Assembly: GCA_002633005.1 (NCBI GenBank)
Contig: NMRA01000002.1
Coordinates: forward strand, 695,733 to 759,732
Direction of reading: 5' to 3'
Source: Phoronis australis
Taxonomy: Eukaryota; Phoronida; Phoronidae
DNA length: 64,000 nucleotides
Part shown: in pieces, positions 11,371-25,031 of the stretch
How the letters are laid out: the number at the start of each line of letters is the position of its first letter
Position numbering within the stretch: the first letter of the stretch is position 1
The notes under the pieces: generated by a model
Told to the model about the DNA's origin: nothing
Seen by the model: only the letters and a program-made list of their open reading frames with translations
Database searches by the model: none
Program-made: the position numbers and the translations under genes

Positions 11371-14300
11371 AAAAGACGTACAATCTGGTTCGTTTCATTA
11401 TTAACAAAGTACGTATAATGTGTATGTAAAATGGTAGCTGACACCTGCGGTAATCTTCGATTTGTTTGGAGGTGCAAAAGTCTTGCTATTGAAAACAAAG
11501 AAACCTTAGTGGGTCGATTTTACGTTTCATTAATGATCTTCGGCGCCATTTCCAAGGAAAATAGGCGGCTAGTGAGTGTCGATTTTTAAATGGCCTTTGG
11601 ACTTCGAGAAATCAGATCGATCTGTTAAATTTTGCAGTGTTGATCATGTAGTCCACGACATCATTTTAGTCATTTTCTCTAAAATCGCCCTTGTTTTCTA
11701 GTTTTGTGATGGTCATACGTATTTGATCGGCCGTCCTGCGCCGTCGCAATTACGATCAGTTCTGTTTTCACTAAGTCGATCCCAGAGTTGGTGATCATAC
11801 TTTTAGAGAACCCTAGATGCAAAGAAGAATTAAGTCCTTGAATTATTGCAATCACGATCAAAGTCTTAATTTCATTACAACAATAACTTATTACTATTTT
11901 AATTCATCGACCCTGATGCTAACCTTCGTCCGAAGGTAGGAATTTCAACTTCTTGAATAATGTGAAAGTTTCCGTGTTCGAACAACTGCACATTATTTAA
12001 GTCCCAATGGCATGAATTCGTAATCAATCGCTTTTTTGCCATTTACTCAGTATTTTAGAGAAATTTGCATTATATTGTTGATTCCCTAGAGAACGTAATG
12101 CAAACTCAGATTGTTTACACTAGCTATCCTGTACAGCACCCATGCGCATGCGCTAGTCATGCCCAACTCGAAACCCTGTACTAATGCATTGATGACAACA
12201 TCCATTTAATTCAATTTGAATCGAGGAAAGCTCATCTTGTTAACTAAATTGAGGAGGTGGACAATGACGAAACGACGACAACATTTTAACGATTTTAACT
12301 ATCAAATATCAAAGCGTATTGCGTGTTGATTTCACATGAAATCAATAGTAATTTCTGCGACGTTCAATCGCTTTGGTATTATGAAAAGTTGGGGATACGC
12401 CACCTGTTTTTTCAGGTAACCCCTGGAAACGCCCTTTTCTTTTCAAAGATCCAAATGCCAAGAGAAGAATTCTAGCGAAACTAAGAAGCTGGTCGCTCAC
12501 AAAGGTCGACCACCTAATTATTCTTATATGATTATGAAAGTTCCGTCTTTTAAACTCACCAGCGGCCAAATTCGACTTAATTATATTGGCCATTACTATG
12601 GCAACACTAAATCCAAATCTTGGAATAATTTAACAGTAGTAAGAGAACCATAAACAACAATAATGTCAGAACCTTTTGCAATAACAATAACTACAATAGC
12701 AAAACTAATAACAACAGTATCAACATGAAAGACCATACTGAAACGGAAATACAAACTGGGAACAGTAATAGTTATGGAACGTGAGGAATACTATATATGT
12801 AAATGTTAAGTGTTAGGTTTTAGTCAATTGTACCTACAACAAAGTGGCTTTAACCCGCCTTTCGTCGCAAAAGCCAAGCTTTGAATTAAGAATTAGGAAA
12901 CGATGTCATTTGAAACATCCCTTTGAAACAGCTACAAATTATTAAACTGCATTTTTTTTAAAATGCAAGCGATTTATTAAGAATGCCAGAACAAAATCCC
13001 CAAAACCAAACCACTTTTATAGCGGTAAGTGGTCTAAATCAAAATTTAGTTTCTTCGACGGAACGCAGGTCCATTGTTATCTTGCTCACAAGTACCGCCT
13101 GTTATCACGATATTCATGAAGGATTTAAATGCTACCTGTATGTATCTTTGAGATGAGAGGATCACGGGAAATCTTTCAAAATATATTGATATCATGGAAA
13201 CCTGTCAACATGTTTACGTATTCGTTGCAAAAACCCGCAAGTAATTTAATAAAAATGATATCGTCATACACATAAATTGCAAAGATGACATGAATCTTGC
13301 TTTGATGTCATGAATTGGCTCTTACCTAATGCCTTATTATAATCCGCCAGTTTGTTGTCGTCGGTTCATGCACCACGAGGAAGCGTTCAAAAGCTTTGAT
13401 TTTGTAAACTGATGTCAAATGCTATTAGTTGGCTGCATAACACAGGCTATCAAAACTGAAATACGAATCAAACTGAGAGATTAAGTTGTATATGAGAGAT
13501 TATTTTGTATAAACTGACGAATAACGATGTGAATTGGGCTAATCAGATGTCTACACTGGATTAGTAATTTCATTCAACACGCAGCTACAAGGCTTATTGT
13601 GTATCCGTTGACATGCACAAAAAACAAGAGGAGATATTAATCTTTTTAGTCGATACTCAGATAATCTTCAGACAAGTTGATGGGTCTTCTGTAGAATAAC
13701 ATCTTCACAATTGATCATATTGCACACATCAATAACTGCGTTATTTGTCTGCACGGTTTCTCTGAATCACCGACGGGACCTTGTCTCGGTCACAGTTGCA
13801 GCTCTCCTCGAAAAATGAACCCTGGTCTCACCTCCTAATTTCGAACAACTGTGAGATTCCTCTATGAGCATGTATTTAGTGTAAATTTTAACTGGCATAT
13901 CTGTGCCACTTTTTGTAGCGCGATTCTGAAACTAGACATTCCTGGGCATGTATCCTAACCAAGTATGGAAGACCCAAGGTGCATGATTTTATGACGACAA
14001 CCAATCATTTAAATGGGCAGCTTGCCGATGTTTAGCTGTCAATGCTGTATTCTTAAATGAAACCCTTTGAAGGCAAAGACAATATCACGCTCACCCGATC
14101 TTTAATTACTGTTGTCATGTGTAATGTGTACATGCGCCATTTTTGAATTCACAAGTTTAAGACGTATTTACATGCTCATAACTATGCTAATGTATAGCAG
14201 GAACAAAACGACAATGCTATTTGAACATCATCAACGCTAAACAAAGTGCAGTTGTATTCATTGACAACTTGTAAATGTGAAAACAAAAAATCTGCAAATT

Positions 14301-16560
14301 GGTGACCTTTGCACTAATGACGTACCTTAGGGGCCCACATAACCGCATCATGCAGTGTCATTCCTCAACACCACGTCACGATACTTACTGTACACGGATG
14401 AGTGATTTACGGCGGATTATTTTCAACACAAAACTTGTTCTTAAAAACATGTGGCAATTTTCAACCTACTTCATATTCACATTGTCGCTATATGTTGTGT
14501 TTCTAGCTAATTTGACCAAGCAATCACAGAAACAACGAATTAGCGTGCAAGTTCCACTTTAAGGATTGGCTAACCCATATAAACTCGCTGACGATTTGTA
14601 CATGTATGTTCTAGCGTTACACTAACATGATGTTACATGATTGCAACAAACTCGCAAGACCCTTGCCTTATTGAACGCGACCCTTGTTTTGAGATTACAC
14701 GAACTAATGAAATCTTTGTAGACGCTAACAAATGATTATGTTTCGATATATCTTCACTTAAAAATACATTGCTTTTCTGACAAAACCTTTTTTTCAATAT
14801 TGACTTACTAATTTAGGGATTGATGCATTTGGGATCATTTGTCAATAACCTCTCCGACGCACCAGCTTTGATTGGTTTGATGAGAATGTTAAAAATTATC
14901 ACATTCGTTTCAATTAAGTACTAGTTTGATTAAAGAAAATTCTGCACGACTTCCAGATGCTGAGAATTGTGTGAATCATCAGAAGTCCAATTAACAAATA
15001 AAATGTAAATATAACTACATCTTTGCTCGCATGCTGATTTAACAAATTTGGCAAAATTTCTAGAAAATGTGGAAATAATGATTTTAATACCTCCAGTCTG
15101 CTATATTCTGAAAAATTAGGTACTTGGAGAGATATTAAAAAATAAACTTACTTTTCCTAAGTGAACCAAAAATGAGCAACCAAATATAAAATGCAGATAA
15201 TCTTAAACTGAATTTGAGTTACAACATATACGTAACCTTTCACCTACAGGAGTAGGGGTGTACATAGCAGCCAGTTTCTACGTGTAGGGCAAGATTGAAA
15301 CATTTTTTCTTTTGTCTAGCTGGTCAAAAACTAAATTAAAATTAGGCCACATGCATACCCCTAAAAACGGTCTCGTAATTTCTAATTATAATGATAGGAC
15401 TTTATTTCTATTGCCTCTTGAAACATATACCGGTGACCGCTTAAGTACAACCACAGCTTAGCTATCAATTCCAATAGGTGATTTTTGAAATAACCACGCC
15501 ATATTAAAATTCAGTATCCCACCAGACGGCGATCACGTCTTTGGTGGACAGGCGTTCAGCGCCACCTACAGTTCACATATAATGTGAACGGGAGGTGTCC
15601 ACCTTCTGGTAAGCACAATCTTTCAACACATTTCCCGCTAACAAAGTGTCGGCAAATTTCCTCTGCTGTGCGGTGGGATGTACCAGTGGCTTGCGGAAAA
15701 AAGCAAATCTCCTGAAATGTCCACGGATGAAGGACATCATGTTCCGTACAGTGCACATTGTGAAGAAGAATCAACGTCTGCGAAGTCAGTCGGACTGCGA
15801 CTGATGAAGTGCGAAAATTTTGGTCCCATTCGATGTCGAAAAGCTAAACTAGATTACTTAACTTAACCTTATCAAACAATCACAGCGGCTGACTGTGAGA
15901 TTTATTCCTTTGCTTTAAAATTAATTAGCTACTGTGTAGTAATTGAATGTCTGTCCACCGAATCTGAATCCGGATCCAGCGGAAGTCGCCTTTGCGCTCT
16001 CAAAATTTTAGAGAGCGCCAAAATGAAATGGCCGCCAAAGTGACGCTATGGATGCAAACGTGTTTTGAGGTCATGGTCGAAAGGTTTAGTTGATATATTT
16101 GTCAAAGTGCCGCTTCAATAAAACTATACACTGCGCAGAGTGAAAAATGATGTCATCTGAGCAGCAGTGACATCATTTCAGTTTCTTAATTTTTATTGCC
16201 TTAACTCAAATTATAACTTCATGTCCCCTATCAGAAAAAATGTTGAATCTAGTTATAGCATAACTTGTGAAGCTGCTAAATGTGGCAAAAAGGCTGTACT
16301 CGACATTGGTTCCTATATTTATCCAGTCAACAATGCAAGCGAAGTAATTGAGTTAAGTCCGTTTGTCATGCAGACAACGCACCACTGGAGCAGACGATTA
16401 GAGTCACAGCATGATAAGGCGGACGACAGCGAAGCTATACATGTAGATAGAAAACAACTTTGCATTTGAACATCTCATGTAATCACAGCACGTCATCGGT
16501 ATGTAAACCTAGAATGACACATTCTATGAATACAATTCTCTATAAAGTGAGCCAAATTAG
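11371..16560. other. No gene seen
   Basis: About 5 kb of AT-leaning sequence. Around 12.6-12.75 kb it is A-rich with AACAAT-type low complexity. No exon with consistent splice sites, no tRNA and no repeat partner was recognised. Confidence 0.35.
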
Positions 16561-16585
16561 TTCAGCAGTCAAGACACTCTTAAAT

Positions 16586-16860
16586 TGCATGCACACGCGC
16601 GCACACATAGGGACATATGCACACGCACATGCAACCACGCACGCACACGCATATCTACAATCAGGCCTCAGTCTGAAGTCCTCGCATAAATGAGACACCA
16701 TGTGAAACCACCAAAACCATCTCCATCACCGCCACCACTATCATCGCCACCACCTCCACTACCATACTCACAACGACCACCACCACCGTCACCGTCACCA
16801 TCATTTTCCTCGTCATCGTCTTCATAGTCATTGTCATTATCATCATTATTTTTGTGGTAT
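16586..16860. repeat. Simple-sequence tract: (CA)-rich then (CCA/CAT)-rich
   Basis: 16586-16655 is alternating CA/CG with CATGCACACGCGCGCACACA. 16708-16860 is a polypurine/polypyrimidine-asymmetric run of CCA, CAC, CAT and TCA triplets fading into ATTATT. The Val/Met-rich minus-strand frame over it is a product of the repeat. Confidence 0.8.
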
Positions 16861-16989
16861 TGATGATTATAATTAATGTTATTATAATTTTATTACATTA
16901 TCATTATTATTCTATGGATGTCCAATTTATGACATTTTATGCTTTGCATTCACAAATGAAAAAATACAAGAAATTTCCAGCTTATCGAT

Positions 16990-17306
16990 CATCATGGCTG
17001 AAACCTTAATTAGTGTGATATCCCACCGCTAAATGTCGCTGGCCATAATATAGGGTTGTACATACGACTGAGCCTGCAACCACCATCGTCTCTGTTCATA
17101 GGATTACGCTGTTGTGAAATCTGTCGACAGAGAATCTAATGATTATGCAAGAAGACTCATGGAGGCGGTATGAATTTCACAAGTGCGTAATCACATGAAC
17201 AGAGACGATGGTGCTTGCAGGGCTCAGTCATATGTACCGCAATAAATTATGCTCAGCGTCACCTAACGGCAGGACATCACACTGATAAAGGCTACAGCCA
17301 TGATAA
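16990..17306. mobile_element. Fold-back MITE, ~130-bp arms
   Basis: The left arm runs from ATCATGGCTG to GTTGTGAAAT. The right arm, from ATTTCACAAGTGCGTAATCA to CAGCCATGAT, is its reverse complement with scattered mismatches. Both share CACCATCGTCTCTGTTCAT, TGACTGAGCC and AGTGTGAT. The loop is about 50 bp and contains GTCGAC. Non-coding, transposon-like. Confidence 0.75.
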
Positions 17307-19764
17307 CTGAGAAGGCGAAAATGTCTAGTAATTTTTTCAAATTATCTGTGGATGCAAAGCATGACATGTATTTAACTACTTATAATTATTAATAAAACTT
17401 TTGAATCCCTTCTAACCAGAATGTCACAGACTACTGCTGTTACACGACTTACTTAAAATTGTATTTCGCTCTGTTTAGCGGGCTCAAAAACAAAAATCAA
17501 ATCCTGCCTTTCACTCTCATGAACATGTCTCATTATACATCTTTCCGTGACATAATTTTTTCCGTTACCAATAAAACATCGAAACCATCAGTGACTCAAG
17601 AAAACGCTTCACAGTGTATTAAGGTTGCATGGCCAACCATATAATCACAATTTAATTCGGGAACGGCGCATGCCCGTATTATGCCTAATTTTAGTTTGTA
17701 ACGGGAAATGGAATCCTATCACAATATCGAATAATATGATATACATGATATGAGAGTAAAAGACCGAATTCGTTTTTCGGTCTTTAGCTTGCTGAACATG
17801 GCGAAATGCAACTTTAATTCTATTGTCAACCTCTCAGAACTGCAAGCACAAGGATGCACTTTCTGAAGCATTCGGTTTGTTTCAAAAAAGTCAATACAGC
17901 GAAGCAATCAGAAAGTGATAGCATCAGGGATGAGTTTGCAAATCTCACTCAAACAGTCAAAAGTACTCGAACGCCGTTGCTCGTTATCATCGATTGTTGA
18001 AAACACAAATCCTAACATTCTCTTGTTACATTATGCAAGCGCAGAAGCTCACGTGGCTGAGGTTGTGCATGCGGGAATAAGCGGTCCATTTTGCTCTTAT
18101 TATGTAACTTCGTGAGAACTCATCACCAGAATAAAGGCATGTTGCAAACAAGCCTACCCAGTGTTCATGCGAGGAAAGAAAATAATTTTGCAAGTCAGTT
18201 GCATATGATAACCAATGGCGCCTCTTAAAAGCAATAAATCATTTAACACACGATTTGACTTCGATTTTTCCACTTCATCGCAATTTCTTTCATTTTTCTA
18301 CTTTAATCATCAGTTTTCACTATTTCATCACCTGTTTTTTTCATATAGTCTGTCTGTTATCTAGAGACACATGTTTAGAGAGTGGTCCCAAATATGTATT
18401 TTACATCATGGCAACGTAATAAACGATCCACACGATATGGCCATCTATATTTTACTGAAACATTACTACGCGGTACTTCACGGCATCGTAGACCACCTAA
18501 AGTGAGAGGAAATTCACCACCTTATTTCAACGATAGAAAGCCACACAACAAAAGGGGAACGGACAGGAATGCTAAAGATCAAATTTCAGGTGATAATAAG
18601 ACATCTAAGAAAACCAATGACGATCACCGATATGAAAAACCTCTGTTGAAAACAGTGTTCTCAAAACTGATAGCTGTATACTCAAATCTAATAATTAAGG
18701 CCGCATCCCGTAATTAAGGTATTAACTGAATTACAAGCAATATGCTAATTCAGAGTCGTCCAAATGAGATTATTCAGTTTGTTATGATAATCGTCTTTAT
18801 TCAATAACATTCTCTCAGGTTGTTTAAATAAGATTTGTATGAAAGAAGGATTCCAATCAAGTTATGCTAAAGCAATTATTAGTCGTGAAACAAAGTTTTT
18901 GAACATCTTGATAACAACTGTCGATGGTTGCACTTTGATTTTGCCGATTGGGTTGTAAGCCGGAAGTCGTCATCGAGAACCAGTCAGATTTCTTACCAGT
19001 TGACACTGGCGGAATCCGTGAAGCCAATCAAGTGCAGCACTTGTCGGGAAATGGCGAGAACAGGTTTGTCCATGAATTGTGGTTAAATTGTTCAATCATG
19101 TACGAGTAGACTAGACTACTCAGTTTAGTGTCTCCAATACAAGTTGCCACGAATGAGCAGAATCACGAATTGAAAATTGTCAGACTTTCAAAAAAAAACA
19201 AAAAACACCCAGGTAGTCACCTTAGGTAGATTCGCACAAAAAGGAGCGAGTTCCTTATCTCAAGTCTAAGTTTGATTGTTAATGGCATCGTTTAGTAAAT
19301 GCAACATGACGCGTGATGACGCGAAGAGTACTATCGCGGGTATTGTCTAGCCGACGGTGGTCGCAAATTGACTACTGGGGTGGTAAACTGACTGGCGATC
19401 GGGCAGACTTTGCAATGAACAGGTTTTGCAGAGAACGCACGGCACCCAAGTTCCCAGTGGCTACGCCAGTGGAATACATTGCATGGTGCCTCTATTGATA
19501 AAACCTCAGGTAGCGCTAATTGGGTCTAGCCGAAATCGAAGAGAACTAAATTTCCCCTTGAAACAATCAACGGACCACACTCGGTACACGGTGTGTACTT
19601 GGAAACCCTAGCTCGCCGCATGTAGGAAACAAAACAAATTAATTACCCAGGGACTTATTAAATCTTGCAGGCAACAAAGACATAAGGAAGTAAGCTCAAC
19701 AGTTCTTCCTCGTTTCTGTAATGTCTCTTCAGGTAGCATTAGCACATGCGATGCCCTTGCGGTG
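17307..19764. other. No supported gene; one orphan frame
   Basis: A 111-codon plus-strand frame at 18382-18717 is rich in Lys, Arg and Asn. It has no recognisable family, no splice evidence and no start context worth trusting. A family B repeat lies at 18945-19030. Confidence 0.3.
18945..19030 (-). repeat. Dispersed repeat family B, copy 2
   Basis: On the minus strand it reads GGTTCTCGATGACGACTTCC then GGCTTACAACCCAATCGG, matching the 42.69 and 51.55 kb copies. Confidence 0.5.
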
Positions 19765-20000
19765 AGTAATCTTCGCTTATGGTACGAAAACAGCAAATTC
19801 TATCCCATAATGCAACATTACAACCTCACCAACCAACGACTACAGTGGCGGCCATCTTATTAGGGTATGCTAGTGAGCTTCCGATCATACTCGAGAAACA
19901 CTCGCCTTTCACTCGCGTGTTTTTGCCTGACATTGCACAACCTTGCTTTTTCGCCTGATCCTTGCGTCTAGGAAACGCAGCTCCGAACTGCGTATGGCCA
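19765..20000 (+). repeat. Dispersed repeat family F, copy 1
   Basis: Shares AATCTTCGCTTATGGTAC, TCTATCCCATAAT, CCTCACCAACCAA, GGCCATCTTATTAGGG and CATACTCGAGAAACACTCGC with 35505-35740 in order, and partly with 25755-25910. Confidence 0.6.
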
Positions 20001-23000
20001 GCAAGTCTTGGCACTGATCACGTTAGCTTTATGGGAACGCGGCCTTGATTACGGACAAACGGAAGTCAAATGATTGAGGAAAACATTTTGTTCACGGCAG
20101 ACAAATTTTCCAGTCTCTACGAGCCTATAAAAAGGGGATTTCCCACAATTCGTTATTCCCAGCATGCGTAAGAGGAGCCTTAAAAATAGTCTGTTCTTGA
20201 GAGCTGTAAAGTAACGTCCCCTATTAGTTATAGAACGAATTACCATGGCGTCGTTCATGTTACTTCTCACGGTGTTGTGAATCTCTAGGCGGGTCGAGAT
20301 AATTTTGATTACGATCAAACCACGTCATTTATAAATGTGCTCCATGTAAGACATTTGATAATACACGAATGACTACGACGCAAAAGCACATACCACTGAT
20401 TTGCCAGACTCGTTGCCATGCTTAAAAATTGGATTGGAAAAGACCCACTGACAAGGTAATTTGATTCTCACTACAGATTTATGTGTGCCTTTCACTTTTA
20501 CGGTCTCCATGTCACTGGAGTTTCACATTAGTTCATACTATATACATGCTTGGAGAGACTGCTTTCGAAAATTTCGATCTAAAGTGTCTTCTGTCTGAAA
20601 AAGATAAATGCAAGATCTAGAACTGTATGTCATACACGACTCTATTATTTATTGCATATTTACATTAAACAAAGTTGCTCTAAAACAGCCAGGCTTAATG
20701 TGTTGGACTTTAATTTAGGAAATATAATGAAACCGAGGGTGTTCGAATGTTACCTAGATCACACTGTAAGTTAAAATACCTTAATACGACGTCGATTGAT
20801 AAGGTGTTTTTGTGAACGTCTCGATAAACGTCAACAATGCGCAATTGTATTTTGTACACGTTGGCATGTACATAGATGAAGAAAAAAATTCGATTGTGCA
20901 CTGTTCACAACCTCTGTTGTCTCGATTTAGGCCGTCAGTTTTCCGGAGCATACTTAGTGTATTGCCAATGCCGTTGTGGAATGTAGACACTATGTATGCT
21001 TTTGGCAATTTGTTAGAGAAAATAAAACAAATACTTAATGTTCAGGTTATAGGTCCGTGCGATAAGTTTTCCGTGCCGTTTAGGACAGCGAAAAGGAATG
21101 TCTCTAGTGTCATGCTAAAGACTGGGTCGACTTCAGACGTCTAATAGTGTCTAGCTAGAAAAGCAAGACATCGTTGTGTATTTTTAATGAGGGCAGGGGA
21201 TTTTGGTTAGATTGTTTCGCCCCATGACAGGTATTGAATTCAAACCTGATCCGAGGTTGATGAACCTGCAGTGACATCTTTCGGCGGCTCTTCAAATTAG
21301 TGGATATGCGGCTTCGTTGCCATCTAAACTTTAATAATCTCGAAATGCTCTTCTAAGTCACGCGAATCAATAACATTTTAATGGACTATAGTTATGTAAA
21401 AAAATAATGGAATCGTTGTTTTCAATTTAGTCATTTTGGTAATTGTAGGGATTGAAAAAAATCGTTAAGTTTCTGATATGTCTCAATGGGATAGTCAGCT
21501 AAGGCTAGTCATGTGCATTTGGCCTACTGTAGAGGGCGGTGTTGAAGGGACAGCCGGAGTTCTTTATTCTACCTTTGGCCCAGGAGTAGAAAAAAGAAAC
21601 GCGTCTATCCCTTCAATACCGCCGTTATTTTGCGATTCAGCTCAGACTGTCTCGTTAAAATTTATAGCTCTCCTGCCTACGGCAGTGCGCTGAGCTTTAA
21701 ACAAAGGTACAAAGTCAAGATGTCGAATTTCTTTTATTTTCGTGACTTAAACCACGCACAAAGTTCGTTATAGGGCGACGTGTCTCACCTGTGTTGTATT
21801 CTCGGTTCCTATTACGGAATTAGTTCATTAGATGTTACATCCTCAAGCATATCCGAGACGAAAATCTTATGCAAAAATTGGAGAGCTTCTCACAGTAAAG
21901 CACACGAACAACGTGCTTTCGACACATTGCCCTTTTTATAGACAGACAGATACGTCACATTCCTTGAATGGATAGTGGGATGCCAGTCATCCAAAGCAAA
22001 GTGAAATCAACCAATGATAAAAGAGAACGTACTCCTCTAGGTTAGACAGATATTCCACAAGTCGCAAACTGTAGAAAGGATATTGGTTTTGTGCCTTCGC
22101 TTCATGACATTCGTTTATGACAAGGTGGAGTCAACATTTTCAAATATCCTTATTTATTTTCTCATTTTCAATAACGAGGCAGAAAATTAAGTTACCTTCT
22201 CAGTCTCAATATTATAGAGGAGAAGCAGAGAATTCCTAGTCGCTAACTTATTCCTTTTGCCCCATGATTTTCGTCGCCGGCCCAGTCGCCACAATTTTAA
22301 ACCCCACTTTTCGGTCATCATATTTGCCCCCGTCGACCATTTCGCTCAACAAGGGCAATTTTGACAACATTGGCTCCTGCGGATGCGAGGCGTGGCTGCT
22401 GGGGTGGATTACGTAAAGACAAGAAAATAAAGAAAATACAAGGTTACACAAGACCTCGCAAAAACACGTTAGTGAAAAGTGAGTGTTTCATAAGTATGCT
22501 CGGGATGTTCATGCATCCTCTAGCATAATGGCGGCCTGTCGAATGATTGGTCGCTGAGACTGGAATGTTGAATTATGGGATAGAATTCACTGTTTCCGTT
22601 GCATAAGCGAACTTTTCTCGCAGTGAGTGTCTTGGGTATGCGGAATGCACCCCTGGTTGCTGCAGGTTTCTTAAGCTATAGCTTAACGTACAATGCCATC
22701 CTGGTGACATGACAGCCCGGACACTGCTTACGATTTGATGACTACGATGATAAGAAACGCGTTCAAACATGAAGGCTTAAGCATGCATTTGATAACTTCT
22801 GATGTAAATAATCGATGCGTCTCTAATGTAAGAGCCAAGACATGTAAATGAAAACCATCATTCATATGTCTGCATGTACTTTATGTGGCAAGGGATACAG
22901 TACAACAAAATATAAAATTCGATGTAAAAATATTAAGCTGTGCACTCTGATATTGGTTTTAGAGAGGTGATGTACTTGAGTTTAAGCTATGCGAAATTTG

Positions 23001-23900
23001 ATGTTAAAACCTGTCAAAAACTTCACATTGAATCTTTCACGTAACGTCAGAAATTGTAATGGTTCAAAATCAATTTAGTGGTCTGACTCAACATGGAAAG
23101 ACACAGTTTCGATTTATTGTTGACATTTTGACATTTGATATTTTGGTCTTTGCCATCTACAGATCTTCAAATCAAAGTGGGGTCACCGAATGAGTTTTCC
23201 CATTACAACCGCCTAAGCAACTCTAGCAAAAGACGAAGTTTAAATGGGTTACTGAAAAACCACCTCTAATTAAACTAATGATAGAAATCCTTTTGAAAAC
23301 GGATTAATTTCGTAGCATGTCAGTTTTATGTTGCAAGAGCTTTACATATATTTCCAGGTATACCGATTTTCTTGCATCGGCGTAAGTAAAAGTTCCTTCC
23401 GGAGTTTTCGTACTTTTAGGGTACAAATTTTATCGTTTTGACTCCTAAACAAAACGTTACGCCGTTAATTTGTTTCTTTATTTTTCATTTTGATGCCCCT
23501 CGTATTTTCCATGAAATAAAGAAAGGATTGGATAACGACTGACTGAGTTTTTGAGTTATATTAGGTCACACAAGAATGCGCTGTTTTCAAGATCACAAAT
23601 GCTAACTAGATGACGATTGGGATTTATGAGTGGGGGTGTGAAATAAGTTTTGTTATTGTCTACTCTTTGTTTTCCTATTCTCATGTTTAGTATGACGTCA
23701 TGTTATGCGCTATTATTAAACGTCATTATTAAACTCAACGCTAAGTCAGCTTTTTCAACTTGAACAATGTCCTAAACGTTACCTGTTGTCATTGTAAGGC
23801 CTGAATGAACCAAGACACACTGCCGAGTGGTGAAAGAAGTCTGCAGTTTATGCAAAAATATTACGCCATTTTATCAAGAGTACCTCTGCTGTAAAGTAAT
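20001..23900. other. No gene seen; one small hairpin
   Basis: Nothing beyond the hairpin at 21534-21625. Short open frames on both strands overlap one another and resemble no family. Confidence 0.35.
21534..21625. repeat. Small inverted repeat
   Basis: GGCGGTGTTGAAGGGACAG on the left pairs with CTATCCCTTCAATACCGCC on the right. Further in, TTCTTTATTCTACC faces GTAGAAAAAAGAA around TTTGGCCCAGGA. Possibly a short fold-back element. Confidence 0.5.
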
Positions 23901-23914
23901 GTGATTTGAGAAAT

Positions 23915-24580
23915 GTCAGGAGTGTACTGACTCTGTTCTTAGTTTAATTATTTTATTATTATCTTGTTCTGTTTGTGTACTGGCATGTAGTAATTGATTG
24001 ACATTACCCCTGGGGTCAGGACAGTGATAATGTTATTTGTTTACCAAAGAATAGTGTGAAACTTTGTAAAATATTCTAACAGCAATCTGGCACAAAGTGG
24101 GCCTAGCATATGTTTGTAGAAATATTGAGTAGATTCCGCAAAGTTCTTGAATGTGCTTGAATTGGTGAAAAGTTCTGGAACATTGTATGCGACTATACAT
24201 ACCCAGGAACGGGTTAGTTGAGTTAAAGTTAGAGTTGAAAATCAGTTGAAAGTTAGTTACACGAGAGTTACAGTTCAGTTGCAGTGGAGAGAATCAGAAG
24301 TTACAGCGATAGTCAATAGAGTGCCAGCTAGAGACAGCAGGTTGAATCAACGTGTGTAACAGTTGCTGGAAGTGTCTCAGAAGTTCATCACAAGTCAAGG
24401 CTTCGCAGCACTGGCTGGAGCAAAGAACAGACATTACGTCGGACGTTTTGTTTAAATAGACTTGTGAACATATGGTCGAGATTAATAAAGCTACTAACTC
24501 GAACCAACCTTCACTCTATAGTCGCACCGAAAGCTATTTGCAGCGGTCGGTAACAACCTGCGCCCCTCCACACACAGAGA
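23915..24580 (+). mobile_element. LTR-like stretch, possible solo LTR
   Basis: The stretch starts TGTCAGGAGTGTACTGACTC. A TATA-like CGACTATACATACC near 24190 is followed by an R-like region with repeated AGTTAGAGTTGAAA words, then a polyadenylation signal (AATAAAG) at 24484 and a possible ...GGTAACA end. This order of promoter, leader and polyA signal fits a retrotransposon LTR. No partner LTR, primer-binding site or matched target duplication was found, so it could also be an unrecognised non-coding exon. Confidence 0.3.
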
Positions 24581-24889
24581 AAAACGTGACAAGACGTCAG
24601 AAGTTGACCAGTTGACCTAGTTTTTACATGTGCTATTTGGAAACAAGAGTAGTCTTCGAGGCTTCCATTTGGCGGAAGCGGAAACAGACGTAGTTCGTTT
24701 TTGAAAGTGGCCCTTTTAACGACAGCTTTTTTAGTCTGAGATTGCGAATTCTTGTGTAGCAAATTCGAATTGAGTAGGGGATGATTATGTTATAATCCAG
24801 GCAAGTTTTGAAACAACTGTGAAGGGAGAACATTCCAAATTTCTTTGAAAACCGTGAGCAAAGCCAGAAAATTGACTAGCACTTCCGTG

Positions 24890-25031
24890 CGTTCAGTAGA
24901 CGCTAGGACCTACGCTAGGACCTAGCTAAAACCTAGTCAAAGTCACGTGTTCTCACTTAAAATACACGGCAATATCTCATGTAATCTCGCGAAGTCTTGC
25001 TTTTTGAGCGAGGTCCTAGCGTTACTGAATG
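24890..25031 (+). mobile_element. MITE family A, copy 3 (142 bp)
   Basis: Same orientation and near-identical to the copy at 1153-1293. It opens with CGTTCAGTAGACGCTAGGAC, carries CAAAGTCACGTGTTCTCA and CTCGCGAAGTCTTGC, and ends GTCCTAGCGTTACTGAATG. Non-autonomous DNA transposon. Confidence 0.75.

Noticed and set aside
16661-16846. Met/Val-rich minus-strand frame
   Set aside because: Direct product of the (CCA/CAT) simple repeat.
18382-18717. 111-codon Lys/Arg/Asn-rich plus-strand frame
   Set aside because: No family, no promoter or splice support. Composition follows the local A-rich bias. Kept only as a note.
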